Shown here in pieces: positions 8,240-17,877 of a stretch of 64,000 nucleotides of DNA. The translations under genes and the position numbers were made by a program. The notes under the pieces were generated by a model. It was given only the letters and a program-made list of their open reading frames with translations, searched no databases and was not told the origin of the DNA. Origin of the DNA: Streptomyces sp. NBC_01549 (GTDB taxonomy: Bacteria > Actinomycetota > Actinomycetes > Streptomycetales > Streptomycetaceae); assembly GCF_026339955.1 (NCBI RefSeq), contig NZ_JAPEPW010000003.1:1-64000 (forward strand), written 5' to 3'. The stretch's first letter is position 1. Each line of letters begins with the position of its first letter.

Positions 8240-9400
8240 ATGGAACTGTCCACCCCCGCCGGCCTTGAGTCCCTCGCACGCTCGGTTGCCGAGCAGGTCG
8301 GCGCCGACCGCACCGAGAAGGACGGCGACACCGGCCGGGTGCGGATCGTCTACGCCGACGGCCGCGCCCTGGAACTCACCCTGAACCGCCCCCGGACCCG
8401 GATCACCGTCACCGCGGTTCTGCCCGAGCAGGCGACCGCGCACGGTATCGAGGTCAAGGCGATCACGGTCACGGCCCTGCCCCGCCCGCGCCCCAGCGAG
8501 AGCCAGGCCAAGGCCACCTCGCGGCACACGGCCGACCACATCCGTCAGCGGCTGCTGCCCGCGCACACCGCAGCCCTGGTCGAACTGCGCGAGCGCACCG
8601 CCCCTCAGCCAGCCACGCTCGAGCGTGCCGACGCCGCCCTGGCCGGACTCCTCGACCGCCCCCGGGGCGGGGTGGCGATCTCCGAGCAGCCGGTACGCCG
8701 CCCGCTGGGGCTGACCGCCCGGTGCGCCGTCGCCTGGTGGCACACGCTCGACGGGCCCTCCCGGGCCGTGGCACCGTTCATGGCCGATGTCCTGCGCCGG
8801 GCCGGTCTGGCGACGACGGAGCCGCACGGCAGCGGCTACGTGTTCTTCGCCGAGCCCCCTGCCAGGCAGGCCGACACCCGGTTCCGGATCGCCCCTGCCG
8901 CCGGGGGCGCAGGGTGGGACCTGGTCGACGAGTTCACCGGCGCGTGCGTGCGGACGTACGACGACCGGGAGTGGGCCCAGGGGATCGCCGAGAGCGCGAA
9001 CGGCGAGGAGGACGCCGCCCGGCGCGCCGCAGTCGCGTCCATGGACCTGCCGGGACTGTCGGCAGACCTGATCGAGGACGAGCAATTCCGGTCCCTGGCC
9101 GTGGAGTTGGCTACCGCCGGACACATGCCCTACGGCCTGGCCGACGTCGACTACACGCAGACGCCGGGATTCCACATCTACCCGAGCGCGGAGCCGGGTC
9201 GGGCCAAGGTGGCGCGGCTGCTGGAGCCCTGGGGGGCGATCCGGCCCGGTGCCCGCTTCGAGGCGCCCGAACGCGAAGTCGAGCTCTACGACAAGGACAT
9301 GGAGGCCTACGCGCGGCTCCTGACCAGGCCCGGCCGGACGGTGGCCGTCATGCTGGACGGCATCCAGGTCACGTACAACAATCCGCCGACCAGGCCCTGA
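8240..9400 (+). CDS. Hypothetical protein, 386 aa
   Basis: GAAGGAG upstream of the ATG at 8240 is a strong ribosome site. The N-terminal about 80 residues (SVAEQVGADRTEKD, VRIVYADGRALELTL) look like a small alpha/beta module. A helical linker follows, and the rest is a mixed domain with VFFAEPPARQADTRF and GFHIYPSAEPGRAKV. I do not recognise the family and see no Walker, protease or HTH motif. The gene closes the first transcript block; the next shared promoter begins about 35 nt after its stop. Confidence 0.65.
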   Translation: MELSTPAGLESLARSVAEQVGADRTEKDGDTGRVRIVYADGRALELTLNRPRTRITVTAVLPEQATAHGIEVKAITVTALPRPRPSESQAKATSRHTADHIRQRLLPAHTAALVELRERTAPQPATLERADAALAGLLDRPRGGVAISEQPVRRPLGLTARCAVAWWHTLDGPSRAVAPFMADVLRRAGLATTEPHGSGYVFFAEPPARQADTRFRIAPAAGGAGWDLVDEFTGACVRTYDDREWAQGIAESANGEEDAARRAAVASMDLPGLSADLIEDEQFRSLAVELATAGHMPYGLADVDYTQTPGFHIYPSAEPGRAKVARLLEPWGAIRPGARFEAPEREVELYDKDMEAYARLLTRPGRTVAVMLDGIQVTYNNPPTRP

Positions 9401-9434
9401 TCTGCGCGTTCCGGGGTGGGGCAGCGCCATGAAA

Positions 9435-9549
9435 ATCGGTTGCCCACCCCCCAAGGCAGGTATTATGGAACATGAAACGCCGCACCCGCGCGAGAGAGCT
9501 GCACCCCCCAACCCCCACACCCGCACCCGCACCGAGAGAGGGCGCCTAC
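9435..9549 (+). promoter_or_regulatory. Shared promoter element, copy 3, without the conserved leader
   Basis: TTGCCC (9440-9445, within TCGGTTGCCCACCCCCC) is 15 nt from TATTAT (9461-9466), followed by GGAACATG. The upstream box matches copies at 3.4 and 11.1 kb almost base for base. The downstream leader differs: no GTTCGTC and no obvious hairpin, only a CA-rich stretch ending in GAGAGAGGG before the GTG at 9550. Confidence 0.65.
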
Positions 9550-9774
9550 GTGACCGACGCGACCCGCACCCCCGAGTGCCGCCAGCACGGCCCCATGACA
9601 CTGCACACCGGCGACCAGTCCCCGGCACAGCGCTTCACCGGCACCTGGTACACCTGCACCGATCCGACCTGCTGGAGCGCCGTTCTGTATCCGACGGCCG
9701 AACTGGTCGCCGACCTCGAAGCGCAGGGGCGTCCGGCGAAGGCCCCCCCTGACCATCACCCACACCCGCACTGA
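9550..9774 (+). CDS. Hypothetical protein, 74 aa
   Basis: The open frame begins at an ATG at 9472 inside the promoter's first transcribed bases. GAGAGAGGG spaced before the GTG at 9550 makes this the likelier start. The protein has three cysteines (PECRQHG, YTCTDPTCW) and could bind a metal. The family is unknown. Its stop is 10 nt before the DUF3560 gene, so the pair likely forms an operon under copy 3 of the shared promoter. Confidence 0.6.
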   Translation: MTDATRTPECRQHGPMTLHTGDQSPAQRFTGTWYTCTDPTCWSAVLYPTAELVADLEAQGRPAKAPPDHHPHPH

Positions 9775-9784
9775 CGGGACTCTC

Positions 9785-10786
9785 GTGTCCGGCTCAGTGA
9801 AGGGCGACGGTGTGTACGAGCTGGTCCAGCCGTTCCGCTTCCGGGCCTCTCCTGGGATCGGGATCTACCTGCGCGGCTCCCGTGACCGCCGCGCCGACCT
9901 GTACCGGATCCGCCTGGCAGCCGATGCCCTGCGCGGGGCCGGCCACCTGGTGGCGGTCGAGATCGACGAGACCCAGCGCCGGGCCTTCGCCGAGGCCGAG
10001 CAGGACCGCGCCGACCGGGCCGCCAATCGCGCCGAGCACTTCGGCGCGCGGGCCGAGTGCTTCCAGACGTCGTCAGACGCTAAGTGGGAACGCGGGCGCG
10101 AGATCACGCGCGGGTACGGGGGCGAGCCGGTGAAGGTCGACCACTACTCGGCCAACCGGCACATGCGCGACCTGGAGCGTGCGCACGGGCTGTTCGGCCA
10201 GTCCGAGCAGGCGGAGGCCGACCGCTGCGCGGGCCGCGCGGTCACGGCCGAGCACTACGAACAGCACAGAAGGAACCCGGGGGTGACGCTGCGCCGCCTG
10301 GAGCATCTGCAGGCCGACCGGCGCCGCGTCGAGCGCCAGCAGGCCGAGACGGTCGAGGCCGCCGAGGCAGGCAGGCTCACCCCTGAGGCTCTGGCCGAGG
10401 CCCTCGTCCGGCTCGACGCCGACCACGCCGACCTGTGCGACCAGATCGGCTACTGGGAGCGGGTCATCGCCCAGGCCGAGGCCGAGGGCGTGAAGCTGTG
10501 GGGGCCGGGCGACTTCGAGCCGGGTGACTTCGTGCGCTCCGGCAGCCGCCTGCTGGAGGTCCTGCGGGTCAACAAAAAGACGGTCACCGTGCCGGGCGGG
10601 CCCGAGGCCGGGCCGATCGTGTCCAAGGCCAACCGCCAGTACTCGTGGAACGGGAAGCTCCCGTACGACAAGGTCACCGGCCGCGTGAGCGCCGAGGAGA
10701 TGCGGGCGCGGCTGGCGGAGGAACAGGAGAAGGCGACGAAGGACGGAAACGCCGCCGCGAGCGAGCAGGAGCAGTACGACGCCTAA
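9785..10786 (+). CDS. DUF3560 domain protein, 333 aa
   Basis: DUF3560 proteins occur mainly on actinobacterial plasmids and phages and have no proven activity. The domain is seen from about residue 60 to 160: a heptad-like helix with RADRAANRAEHFGARAE, then AKWERGREI and the diagnostic VDHYSANRHMRDLERA. A further coiled-coil region follows (LQADRRRVERQQAETVEAAEAG) with an acidic C-terminal tail. The GTG at 9785 is the first usable start. It lies in the same operon as the 74-aa gene. Confidence 0.75.
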   Translation: MSGSVKGDGVYELVQPFRFRASPGIGIYLRGSRDRRADLYRIRLAADALRGAGHLVAVEIDETQRRAFAEAEQDRADRAANRAEHFGARAECFQTSSDAKWERGREITRGYGGEPVKVDHYSANRHMRDLERAHGLFGQSEQAEADRCAGRAVTAEHYEQHRRNPGVTLRRLEHLQADRRRVERQQAETVEAAEAGRLTPEALAEALVRLDADHADLCDQIGYWERVIAQAEAEGVKLWGPGDFEPGDFVRSGSRLLEVLRVNKKTVTVPGGPEAGPIVSKANRQYSWNGKLPYDKVTGRVSAEEMRARLAEEQEKATKDGNAAASEQEQYDA

Positions 10787-10913
10787 GCGCGTGCCGCGCC
10801 CCACCCGCTGCGTGCACGTAGCCCGCTGCGGTCGCAACGCGTAGCCGTCAACGCCCGGCCCACACAAGGTGCATACGGCACTCCCCCGTCCCGAAGACGA
10901 AAGAGGCTCCGCC

Positions 10914-11096
10914 ATGCCCCGATCCGTACTGCCCCCGCCGCCCGCGCCGGCCCCCGCGGCTGATGACGACCGCCGGTGCGTCGACTGCGGCCTGCCCTGC
11001 AACGAGCAGGTGACATCCATCCCCCGCATCGGCGGCGGAACACGTGCTGTATACGCGTGCTCCGTGCACGCGGCACAGCGCCTCAAGGTCATCTGA
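10914..11096 (+). CDS. Small cysteine-rich protein, 60 aa
   Basis: AAAGAGG precedes the ATG at 10914, which is chosen over an upstream in-frame ATG. The proline-rich N-terminus leads into CVDCGLPC and a later YACSVH, which together make a plausible single zinc site of the type seen in small plasmid and phage proteins. No further function can be given. It stands about 130 nt after the DUF3560 gene. Confidence 0.6.
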   Translation: MPRSVLPPPPAPAPAADDDRRCVDCGLPCNEQVTSIPRIGGGTRAVYACSVHAAQRLKVI

Positions 11097-11132
11097 ACTG
11101 CGCTTTTGATGGCTGGCTAGCGCTGTGAAATT

Positions 11133-11234
11133 CGGTTGCCCCACCCCGCCGATTCAGTATTATGGAACATGTCGAGAGGTGACTCCCTCCCGATACCGCT
11201 GAAAGTCCGTCAACCCAGCACAAGGAGGCCAGAC
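11133..11234 (+). promoter_or_regulatory. Shared promoter/leader element, copy 4
   Basis: TTGCCC (11136-11141, in TCGGTTGCCCCACCCC) is 16 nt from TATTAT (11158-11163), followed by GGAACATGTCG. The leader can fold with TCGAGAGG against CCTCCCGA and ends in GTCCGTC (11205-11211), 47 nt after the -10. A strong AAGGAGG (11222-11228) serves the ATG at 11235. Confidence 0.7.
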
Positions 11235-11567
11235 ATGGCCACAGCCACCACCGTGTGCAACGCCCTTGAGCACGACACCGAGCCCGACGCCGACCTGATC
11301 AACTCCGCGAAGGTGGTCGTCATCCAGGACCCGGTCAGTGTCCGGCCCCGCCCGGACCGCACGTACAGCGTGTTCAAAGGCTGGCGGCGCTCCCAGGCCA
11401 CGCAGATCACCAACGCCACCGCCGGGGCGGAGGGCCACGAGAAGCGGCCAGTCAAGGCGTTCGTCCGTGCCAACCTGGTCGGCCGCGACGACTGGACCCG
11501 GTTCCTGTCCCTGAAGGAGGTGTCGGCCTTCGTTAGATCGTGTCCGTGGCTTGCGTTATCGAGTTGA
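11235..11567 (+). CDS. Hypothetical protein, 110 aa, possibly truncated
   Basis: The ATG at 11235 has a perfect AAGGAGG. The protein carries INSAKVVVIQDPVSVRPRPDRTYSVFKGWRRS and a basic middle. After LSLKEVSAFV the sequence changes character (RSCPWLALSS, stop) and becomes less GC-rich, as if the original 3' end had been replaced at a junction near 11,530. I do not recognise the family. It is the last gene driven by the shared promoter before the conflict island begins. Confidence 0.6.
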   Translation: MATATTVCNALEHDTEPDADLINSAKVVVIQDPVSVRPRPDRTYSVFKGWRRSQATQITNATAGAEGHEKRPVKAFVRANLVGRDDWTRFLSLKEVSAFVRSCPWLALSS

Positions 11568-11750
11568 CCGAGGTGCATGGTAGTTGCGCTGCCCCCTTCC
11601 CTCGCACGTAACAAGATCCGCGCTACTGGTCAGAGCCGGGAGCAAAGGGAAACTGCCTGTTGAGAAGGCGTTGCGGCCACCAATCGGGGTGCGTAGGTTG
11701 ACGCGGGCCGACGGTGCGACGACCGCGCGTCGGGCAAAGGGGGACACCGC

Positions 11751-14700
11751 ATGGGACGCCAAGAAAACCCAGTGGACCCGGGGGCCGGGCCAGTTCAACG
11801 CTTCGCGTACGAGCTGCGCAAGCTGCGCCAAGAGGCGGGCGGGATCACCTACCGGACCATGGCCCGTGGCACGGGGTACTCCGTCACGACGCTGTCACGG
11901 GCGGCTGCGGGCGAGCAGTTGCCGTCGTTGCAGGTCGTCTTGGCGTACGTGGCGGCCTGCGGCGGTGACCGTGAGGAGTGGGAGCGCCGATGGCGGGAGG
12001 CGGCAGCTGATGAGGCGGCCACCGCGGCGGCTGACGACGACACCGATCCGCCGCCCTACCAGGGCCTGGCCCGCTTCGAGTCGGGTGACCGCGAGCGGTT
12101 CTTCGGTCGGGAGCGGCTGGCCAGCGAGGTCCTGGCGCTGGTGCGGGCCCGCCGGTTCAGCGCCGTGTTCGGGCCCTCCGGCAGCGGCAAATCCTCGCTG
12201 CTGCGCGCCGGACTGATCCCCGCCCTGCAGACCGCGCCTCTCCTGCGGACCGAACCCGCCCCGCACCAGCGTCCGGCTGCCATCCGGATCCTTACCCCCG
12301 GCCCGCACCCCGCCCGCACCCACGCCGCCCTGTTCACGGCCAAGGACGGACCCGGCGAGACGGTGGTCGTGATCGACCAGTTCGAAGAAGTCTTCACCCT
12401 GTGCACCGACCTCGCCGAACGCAGCGCGTTCATCGACCTCGCCCTCACCGCCCTGTACCCGGACAACCGGCTACGGGTGGTCCTGGCGGTACGGGCCGAC
12501 TTCTACGGACGCTGCGCCGAACACGACGCCCTGGCCCAGGCTCTGGGCGCCACCAGCCTGCTGGTCAGCCCGATGAACCCCGCGGAACTGCGCGAGGCGA
12601 TCGTGAAGCCGGCCATGGCGAGCGGCCTGATCGTGGAGAAGGCGCTGACCGTCAGGATCGTGGAGGAGGTCTCCGGCGAGCCCGGGGGACTGCCGCTGAT
12701 GTCCCACGCCCTGCTGGAGACCTGGCGCCGCCGCAAGGGCCGGGCCCTGGGCGAAACCGCCTACGATGCGGCCGGCGGCATCCACGGCGCCATCGCCCGC
12801 ACCGCCGAGCATATCTACACCCAGCTCACTCCCGCTCAGGGCGACATCGCCCGGCGGATCCTGCTCCGGCTGATCACCCCCGGTGAGGGCTCCCAGGACA
12901 CCCGCCGTCCCGCCGACCGTGCCGAACTGGACACCGGCCGGGCCGAGGACGCCGCCGTGGTCCTGGAACGCCTCGCCCGTGCCCGACTCCTCACCCTGGA
13001 CGACAGCACCGTCGACCTCGCCCACGAGGCCTTGATCACCGCTTGGCCTCGGCTGCGTTCCTGGATCGATGAGGACCGCGAACGCCTCCTTGCCCACCGG
13101 CACTTGACTGAGGCCGCCCGCGCCTGGCACGACCTCGGCCGCGACCCCGGCGCCCTCTACCGGGGCACCCGGCTGAGCGGCGCCGAGGAGCACTTCGCGG
13201 AGCAAAGTAGGGCCGAGGACCTCACAGGCCTGGAGCGTTCCTTCCTCACCGCCAGCAGCGCGAGCCGCACCCGTGAACGCCGCCGGCTGCGCGGCCTGGC
13301 CAGCACGCTCTCGGTGCTGCTCGCGTTGGCGCTGATGGCCGGTGTCGTGGCCTGGCAGCAGAGCCGTACGAACAACCGACAGCACATCCAGGCCGAGGCC
13401 CGCCGCATCGCCGCCGTCGCCGACAGCATGCGTTTCTCCGACCCCGTGAAGGCGATGCAGCTCAGTGCTGCGGCTTACCGGCTCGCCGACACGAACGAGA
13501 CCCGCTCAGCTGTGCTCGGCGCCATGGCGCAGCGCGAGGAGGATGTTTTCACCCCGCCGGGCGGTAGGGATCCGAACGCCCAGTACCTTCTCAGCGGTGA
13601 CGGCCGCACGCTGGTCAGCGCTGGGAAGGACCGGGTGGAACGGTGGGATGTGCGTACCCACCGAAGACTCACATCGTCCCGCAGCCTCGGAAATTTCGCG
13701 GGTGGTGGTGATGTGTGGATGAGTCCGGACGCACGGACGCTCGCTACGCTCGAAGAGAAAGGAATACACCTGGCGGGGTTGCTCCCGGCCCCGTCGGACA
13801 AGGGACTCTTGCGCTCCGCTGGCGCGGGTGGGTTGATCAGATTCAGCCCCAGCGGGCGGACCCTCGTCGCCGACAACTCCAACGCGGCTGAATCATCCTC
13901 TGTTCAAGTGTGGTCCGTGAGGAGTCGGCGTTTGGTGTTCGAGCGCCCCCTTGGCGATGAGCAGGGGATCACCTCGGCGGCTGTCAGCCCGGATGACCGC
14001 TTGCTGGCGTTGTGCCCGGAAGGCGAATCATTCGAATTGTGGGACGTCACCCGACACCGGAAGATGGCGACCTCGTGGGCGAGGGGAGCGCAGCGAACGC
14101 TGTGTGACAGTGACGAAGTTCAGTTCGCGCCTGATGGCAGCACGTTGGTGTCCACGGGCAGTGGCGGTGTCCGGCTCTGGGACGTCTCCTCAGGCCGGGA
14201 GATCCAGCGGATCAAGCAGTCGGGGCTCACCTGGGCTGTGATCAGTGAGGACGGAAGGTTCATCGCATCCGTTGCCGACGATGAGATTCTCGTCTGGAGG
14301 GCGGACGTCCCCAATACTCCGGTCTTCCGGTACTCGCTGGTCAACGAGTTTGTCTCGGAACTCCGGATCGACCAGCAGGAAGGCGTGATCCGCTACCGCG
14401 CGGGTACGACGGGCGGTGTCGTGCGGACGCTTTCCCTCCGCAGTGTCCTGGCCTCCAAGTGGCAGCAAGATCCTGCCGACGCGGCAGTTTTCAGCCCGGA
14501 CGGCGACACCCTGGCGACTGCCCGCCAGTCTAAGGACTCGGCCACGTTTCAGCTGCGGGACGGGCACACCGGCCGTGTGCGAGACAGCTTGCCAAAGGCC
14601 TCCTGTCACGATTCTTCGGTGGCAGTCGAGGGGGACGGGATCAGTCTGGGCTGCGGTGTGCTCATGGCTTTCCGCCCCGACAGCAAGGTTTTCGCGTACG

Positions 14701-15524
14701 GCTCAAGCATGTCCGGGGGGTCCATTCCTCCGGAACGGGTGTCCGTGTGGGATCTCGCAGAACACCGCGAAACGACCCATTTGGATCTGGCGCTGCCGGA
14801 TCCGACGTCAGGAAACGAGCTGAACGGTATCGCGTTCAGCCCTGACGGGAAAGCGCTGCTGGCGTCCCGTATCCCGGACGCGGAGGTCATAGAGGTGTGG
14901 GACCTGCGCCGTCGGTCCAAGAACAAGATGATAAGTCATGCCGGCGGCGAGATTCTGACGTTCCTTCCCGACGGCAGTCGCCTGGTTACCTCTCACAGCC
15001 AGTTCATTGATCTCAAATCCGGACGGGTGACACAGCGCCAGTTCAGCCTGGACGACGTATTGGCACTGTCGGTCAGTGAAGACGGCCAGTACTTGGCGGC
15101 GGGCGACGGCTCGGGCCGGATCACACTCTGGGACGGCCACGCCGACCGGCGACTCGGCGTGTTGCCCGGGACGCCCAACCATGCCGGTGAACTGGATTCG
15201 GAGCCGGTGCTCGCACTGGCGTTCTCCCCAGACTCGCGCACCCTGGCAACGGCAGGCTCCAACGGCCAGGTGCAGCTGTGGGACGTTGCCTCGCACCAGC
15301 GGTTGGGCGGTGTCCTCTCGACGCCCGGGGACTCGATCCTGGCGCTGTCCTTCAGCCGGGACGGCAGCACCCTGTACGCGGCCGGCGCGAACGTCCCCCT
15401 GCAGCGGTACGACATCGGCTTGGCGCATATCGTCGCCGACGTCTGCAAGCGGGCCAGAACCGGCCTTTCGCGGGCCGACTGGAAGACGTACCTGCCCAGC
15501 ATCCCGTACCGGAAGACCTGTTGA
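11751..15524 (+). CDS. HTH-nSTAND1 NTPase with WD40 repeats, 1257 aa
   Basis: STAND NTPases are signalling or defence switches: the WD40 part is thought to sense and the NTPase to oligomerise. Here an XRE-like helix-turn-helix occupies about residues 15-72 and the nSTAND1 domain about 103-500. That domain has Walker A GPSGSGKSS at 141-149 and a Walker B containing VVVIDQFEE at about 205-213. A likely membrane helix follows at about 515-535, then beta-propeller repeats from about 600 to 1230 (many FSPDG/LWD motifs). The ATG at 11751 has AAAGGGGG upstream. It is convergent with the caspase/EACC1 pair, suggesting one conflict island. A decayed paralogue of its N-terminus, including its promoter region, lies at 21.9 kb. 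Confidence 0.9.
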   Translation: MGRQENPVDPGAGPVQRFAYELRKLRQEAGGITYRTMARGTGYSVTTLSRAAAGEQLPSLQVVLAYVAACGGDREEWERRWREAAADEAATAAADDDTDPPPYQGLARFESGDRERFFGRERLASEVLALVRARRFSAVFGPSGSGKSSLLRAGLIPALQTAPLLRTEPAPHQRPAAIRILTPGPHPARTHAALFTAKDGPGETVVVIDQFEEVFTLCTDLAERSAFIDLALTALYPDNRLRVVLAVRADFYGRCAEHDALAQALGATSLLVSPMNPAELREAIVKPAMASGLIVEKALTVRIVEEVSGEPGGLPLMSHALLETWRRRKGRALGETAYDAAGGIHGAIARTAEHIYTQLTPAQGDIARRILLRLITPGEGSQDTRRPADRAELDTGRAEDAAVVLERLARARLLTLDDSTVDLAHEALITAWPRLRSWIDEDRERLLAHRHLTEAARAWHDLGRDPGALYRGTRLSGAEEHFAEQSRAEDLTGLERSFLTASSASRTRERRRLRGLASTLSVLLALALMAGVVAWQQSRTNNRQHIQAEARRIAAVADSMRFSDPVKAMQLSAAAYRLADTNETRSAVLGAMAQREEDVFTPPGGRDPNAQYLLSGDGRTLVSAGKDRVERWDVRTHRRLTSSRSLGNFAGGGDVWMSPDARTLATLEEKGIHLAGLLPAPSDKGLLRSAGAGGLIRFSPSGRTLVADNSNAAESSSVQVWSVRSRRLVFERPLGDEQGITSAAVSPDDRLLALCPEGESFELWDVTRHRKMATSWARGAQRTLCDSDEVQFAPDGSTLVSTGSGGVRLWDVSSGREIQRIKQSGLTWAVISEDGRFIASVADDEILVWRADVPNTPVFRYSLVNEFVSELRIDQQEGVIRYRAGTTGGVVRTLSLRSVLASKWQQDPADAAVFSPDGDTLATARQSKDSATFQLRDGHTGRVRDSLPKASCHDSSVAVEGDGISLGCGVLMAFRPDSKVFAYGSSMSGGSIPPERVSVWDLAEHRETTHLDLALPDPTSGNELNGIAFSPDGKALLASRIPDAEVIEVWDLRRRSKNKMISHAGGEILTFLPDGSRLVTSHSQFIDLKSGRVTQRQFSLDDVLALSVSEDGQYLAAGDGSGRITLWDGHADRRLGVLPGTPNHAGELDSEPVLALAFSPDSRTLATAGSNGQVQLWDVASHQRLGGVLSTPGDSILALSFSRDGSTLYAAGANVPLQRYDIGLAHIVADVCKRARTGLSRADWKTYLPSIPYRKTC

Positions 15525-15645
15525 GACCGGGCCTCGGCCCGGGAAGCCCTGGAGCCGCCGCTGTCGTCCGTGGGTGCCGTGCGGCTGACGGCGCTTGGCT
15601 GCGCTACAGCGCGGCACGGCAGCAGGCGCAGTGGTCGCCGCGTCC

Positions 15646-17877
15646 CTACTCGCGGCTTCGTGCGCGGAAAGAGATCTGCAGGGCGAGGATGACGCCGATC
15701 GCGACTGTGATCAGCAGAATGTGGAAACCGTCGCCGAGCAGGGTTGCTACCCAGGGGGGTGCACTTGCGTCGGAGGGCTCGGGACCATCTGTCAATTTCT
15801 CGGTCTTCCAGATATTGGCGTTATCTGTCCAGGCGGAGGTGATGGCGCAGAGCGTCCAGAGGAACGAAACGAGTGCTCCGGCGACCTCTGTGCCTTCAGC
15901 CGTCGTACTGCCTGCCAGCGACTGCAGCAGCGCGACGAGCAGCAGGCCGAAACCGAAACTGCTGAGTGCCGCGCGCCATCCCAGATCGGCGACTGTGACA
16001 GATGCGGCAGCGGTGGACAGCAGGAGTAGCCCGGCGCAGCAGACTGCGAAGCCGCCCAGTACGACGGCGGTGTGCGAGAGCCTGGCCAGCAGTCCACGTG
16101 CCAGCACTGGGGCGACGGCCAGCCCGGTCAGTGCGGCGGCGAAGACGGTGCCGCCATGACCGTGGGCGGGGTCGAAAGTGTACTGAGGACCGATTGATCC
16201 AGCGGTAGTCCCACGGATATACGACCCGAACCAGGACTCCAGTGCCGCTGCTCCGGATGCGGTGGCCGTCGCCGCCATTGCCACAAATAGCGCGCCCGCT
16301 GACCGGATGGAGATGAAGCTCTGCCGGCCGCGCAGCGTGAGTACGACCGCCAGAGCGACAACCAACAGTACTGTGCAGGGAACCAGGGCAAAGATGCTGC
16401 CGAGCTTGACAGTACGGCTGGCCATTGCCACACCCGTGAACGCTGCTCCGAAGAACACCGCCCCGATGGCCACGGAGTGCGGGTGGGGCGTGCGGACAGC
16501 GGAGCGTGCAGCTGCCGGTGCCGGTGCGGGTGATAAGAACCCCAGGAACCAACTGCTGGCGAGGGGCAGTGTGCCGAGCAGCGCGGTGAGTAGGTAAGGC
16601 CAGCGCCCGTCCAGCAGGTTCGGCAAGGCGTCGACCTCCGGCGTCATCGGGGCGAGTGCACCGACCGGGCCGAGGACGGCGACCCAGGGCAGTGTGTATC
16701 GGCGTTCTCCCGTTTGTGCCAGTGCGATCGCACTGGCGACGGAGAATGCCGCCATCACGCCTCCCGCCGTGCCCTGTACGACTCGTGCGGTGGGTAGCAC
16801 GGCCGTGCCCGGTATGAGGCCCGCGATCAGCCCGGCCGCCACAAAACAGGCGGATGCTGCGAGAAACACTCTGCGGCGGGCGACGCGCCCGGCCCACCAT
16901 GCGACGCTGAGCGAAGCGAGCAGCATCGGAACGAGGTACCACCAGACCGCTGGCGGGGAACCAAGAGGGATGAGATATCCCCCGTAGCCGTCGCCGGCCA
17001 GCAGCGGGGCGGTAGCGGCCGAGGTCGCTGTGAGGGCGGCGACGCCGAGGGCGGCGGACTCAACTGCGGGTACCCATGGCCGTTCGCGTGCACGTTTGCC
17101 AGGGACATCGTTCCAGTTGAGGTCGCTTCGCGGCGCCCGGGCAAGCCGGATCTCGCCCTGGACTCCGTGGGCGAAGTAGGTGGGAGTCTGTTGGGTACGG
17201 GCCCGCACAGTGGAGTACACGTGCGCGTGGAGGTCACTCACCGATATCCATCCGTCGCCGTCCCGGTCGGTTTCGGGGCTGGTGAGAGCTGATACGACTG
17301 CGCCGCTGAAGACCGACGGACGCGGTGAGTCCAGGGAGAGTACTTCGCCTTCGAAGGCGTACTCCAGAGCGCTGGAGGCGGTGAGTACCACGTAGCCACG
17401 TGCCGCGAACTGGCCTGACAGCACATCGGTTCCTCCTGCGCGGGGACGGAGCCCTGCCGCGAAGGAGCCGCTGTAGCAGCAATCCAGTAGCAGGACTTTG
17501 GCGTGCGCGCGGGAGTGTTCGAGCAGGCGGTTGAGGTCATCGGCTGCCAACGAGGATGCTGTCAGCCGACCTCGCCGGGTGTCCGTTGTGGCGAGGTGGA
17601 GCCGGCCCCAAGGATCCTGCACACCATGACAGGAGAAGTGCAGCAGGACGAGATCGCCGGGCTGCCGGTCGGCCAGGACCGCTTCTACCGCGTCGGCCAC
17701 ATCCTGACGACAGGCATCTTCCAACACGGTGACCTGATCGAAGCCACCGACCTCTGGATGTTCCAGCACCGCCTTCAGTTCGCGGACGTCCTGGGCCGGC
17801 GAGCGGAGTCGACTCAGTTCCGGGTCGTCGTATCTGCCCGTTGCCACCAGCAGCGCATAGCGGCCCATCTCAGCCAC
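15646..17877 (-). CDS. EACC1-associated caspase fused to an MFS-like membrane domain
   Basis: This is a 743-aa fusion. The N-terminal about 250 residues are a caspase/peptidase C14 domain with the His-Cys dyad visible (SCHG, His84; LDCCYSG, Cys134). Residues about 275-740 hold a dozen or more hydrophobic segments resembling a DHA2-type MFS transporter, with a helical HTAVVLGG/SFGFGLLLVALL core. Prokaryotic caspases of EACC1 systems are predicted effectors of biological conflict; membrane fusion suggests activation or action at the membrane. GTG 17877 overlaps the EACC1 stop by 8 nt; ATG 17868 is an alternative start. Whether the transporter part still moves a substrate cannot be told. Confidence 0.85.
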   Translation of the reverse strand: MAEMGRYALLVATGRYDDPELSRLRSPAQDVRELKAVLEHPEVGGFDQVTVLEDACRQDVADAVEAVLADRQPGDLVLLHFSCHGVQDPWGRLHLATTDTRRGRLTASSLAADDLNRLLEHSRAHAKVLLLDCCYSGSFAAGLRPRAGGTDVLSGQFAARGYVVLTASSALEYAFEGEVLSLDSPRPSVFSGAVVSALTSPETDRDGDGWISVSDLHAHVYSTVRARTQQTPTYFAHGVQGEIRLARAPRSDLNWNDVPGKRARERPWVPAVESAALGVAALTATSAATAPLLAGDGYGGYLIPLGSPPAVWWYLVPMLLASLSVAWWAGRVARRRVFLAASACFVAAGLIAGLIPGTAVLPTARVVQGTAGGVMAAFSVASAIALAQTGERRYTLPWVAVLGPVGALAPMTPEVDALPNLLDGRWPYLLTALLGTLPLASSWFLGFLSPAPAPAAARSAVRTPHPHSVAIGAVFFGAAFTGVAMASRTVKLGSIFALVPCTVLLVVALAVVLTLRGRQSFISIRSAGALFVAMAATATASGAAALESWFGSYIRGTTAGSIGPQYTFDPAHGHGGTVFAAALTGLAVAPVLARGLLARLSHTAVVLGGFAVCCAGLLLLSTAAASVTVADLGWRAALSSFGFGLLLVALLQSLAGSTTAEGTEVAGALVSFLWTLCAITSAWTDNANIWKTEKLTDGPEPSDASAPPWVATLLGDGFHILLITVAIGVILALQISFRARSRE

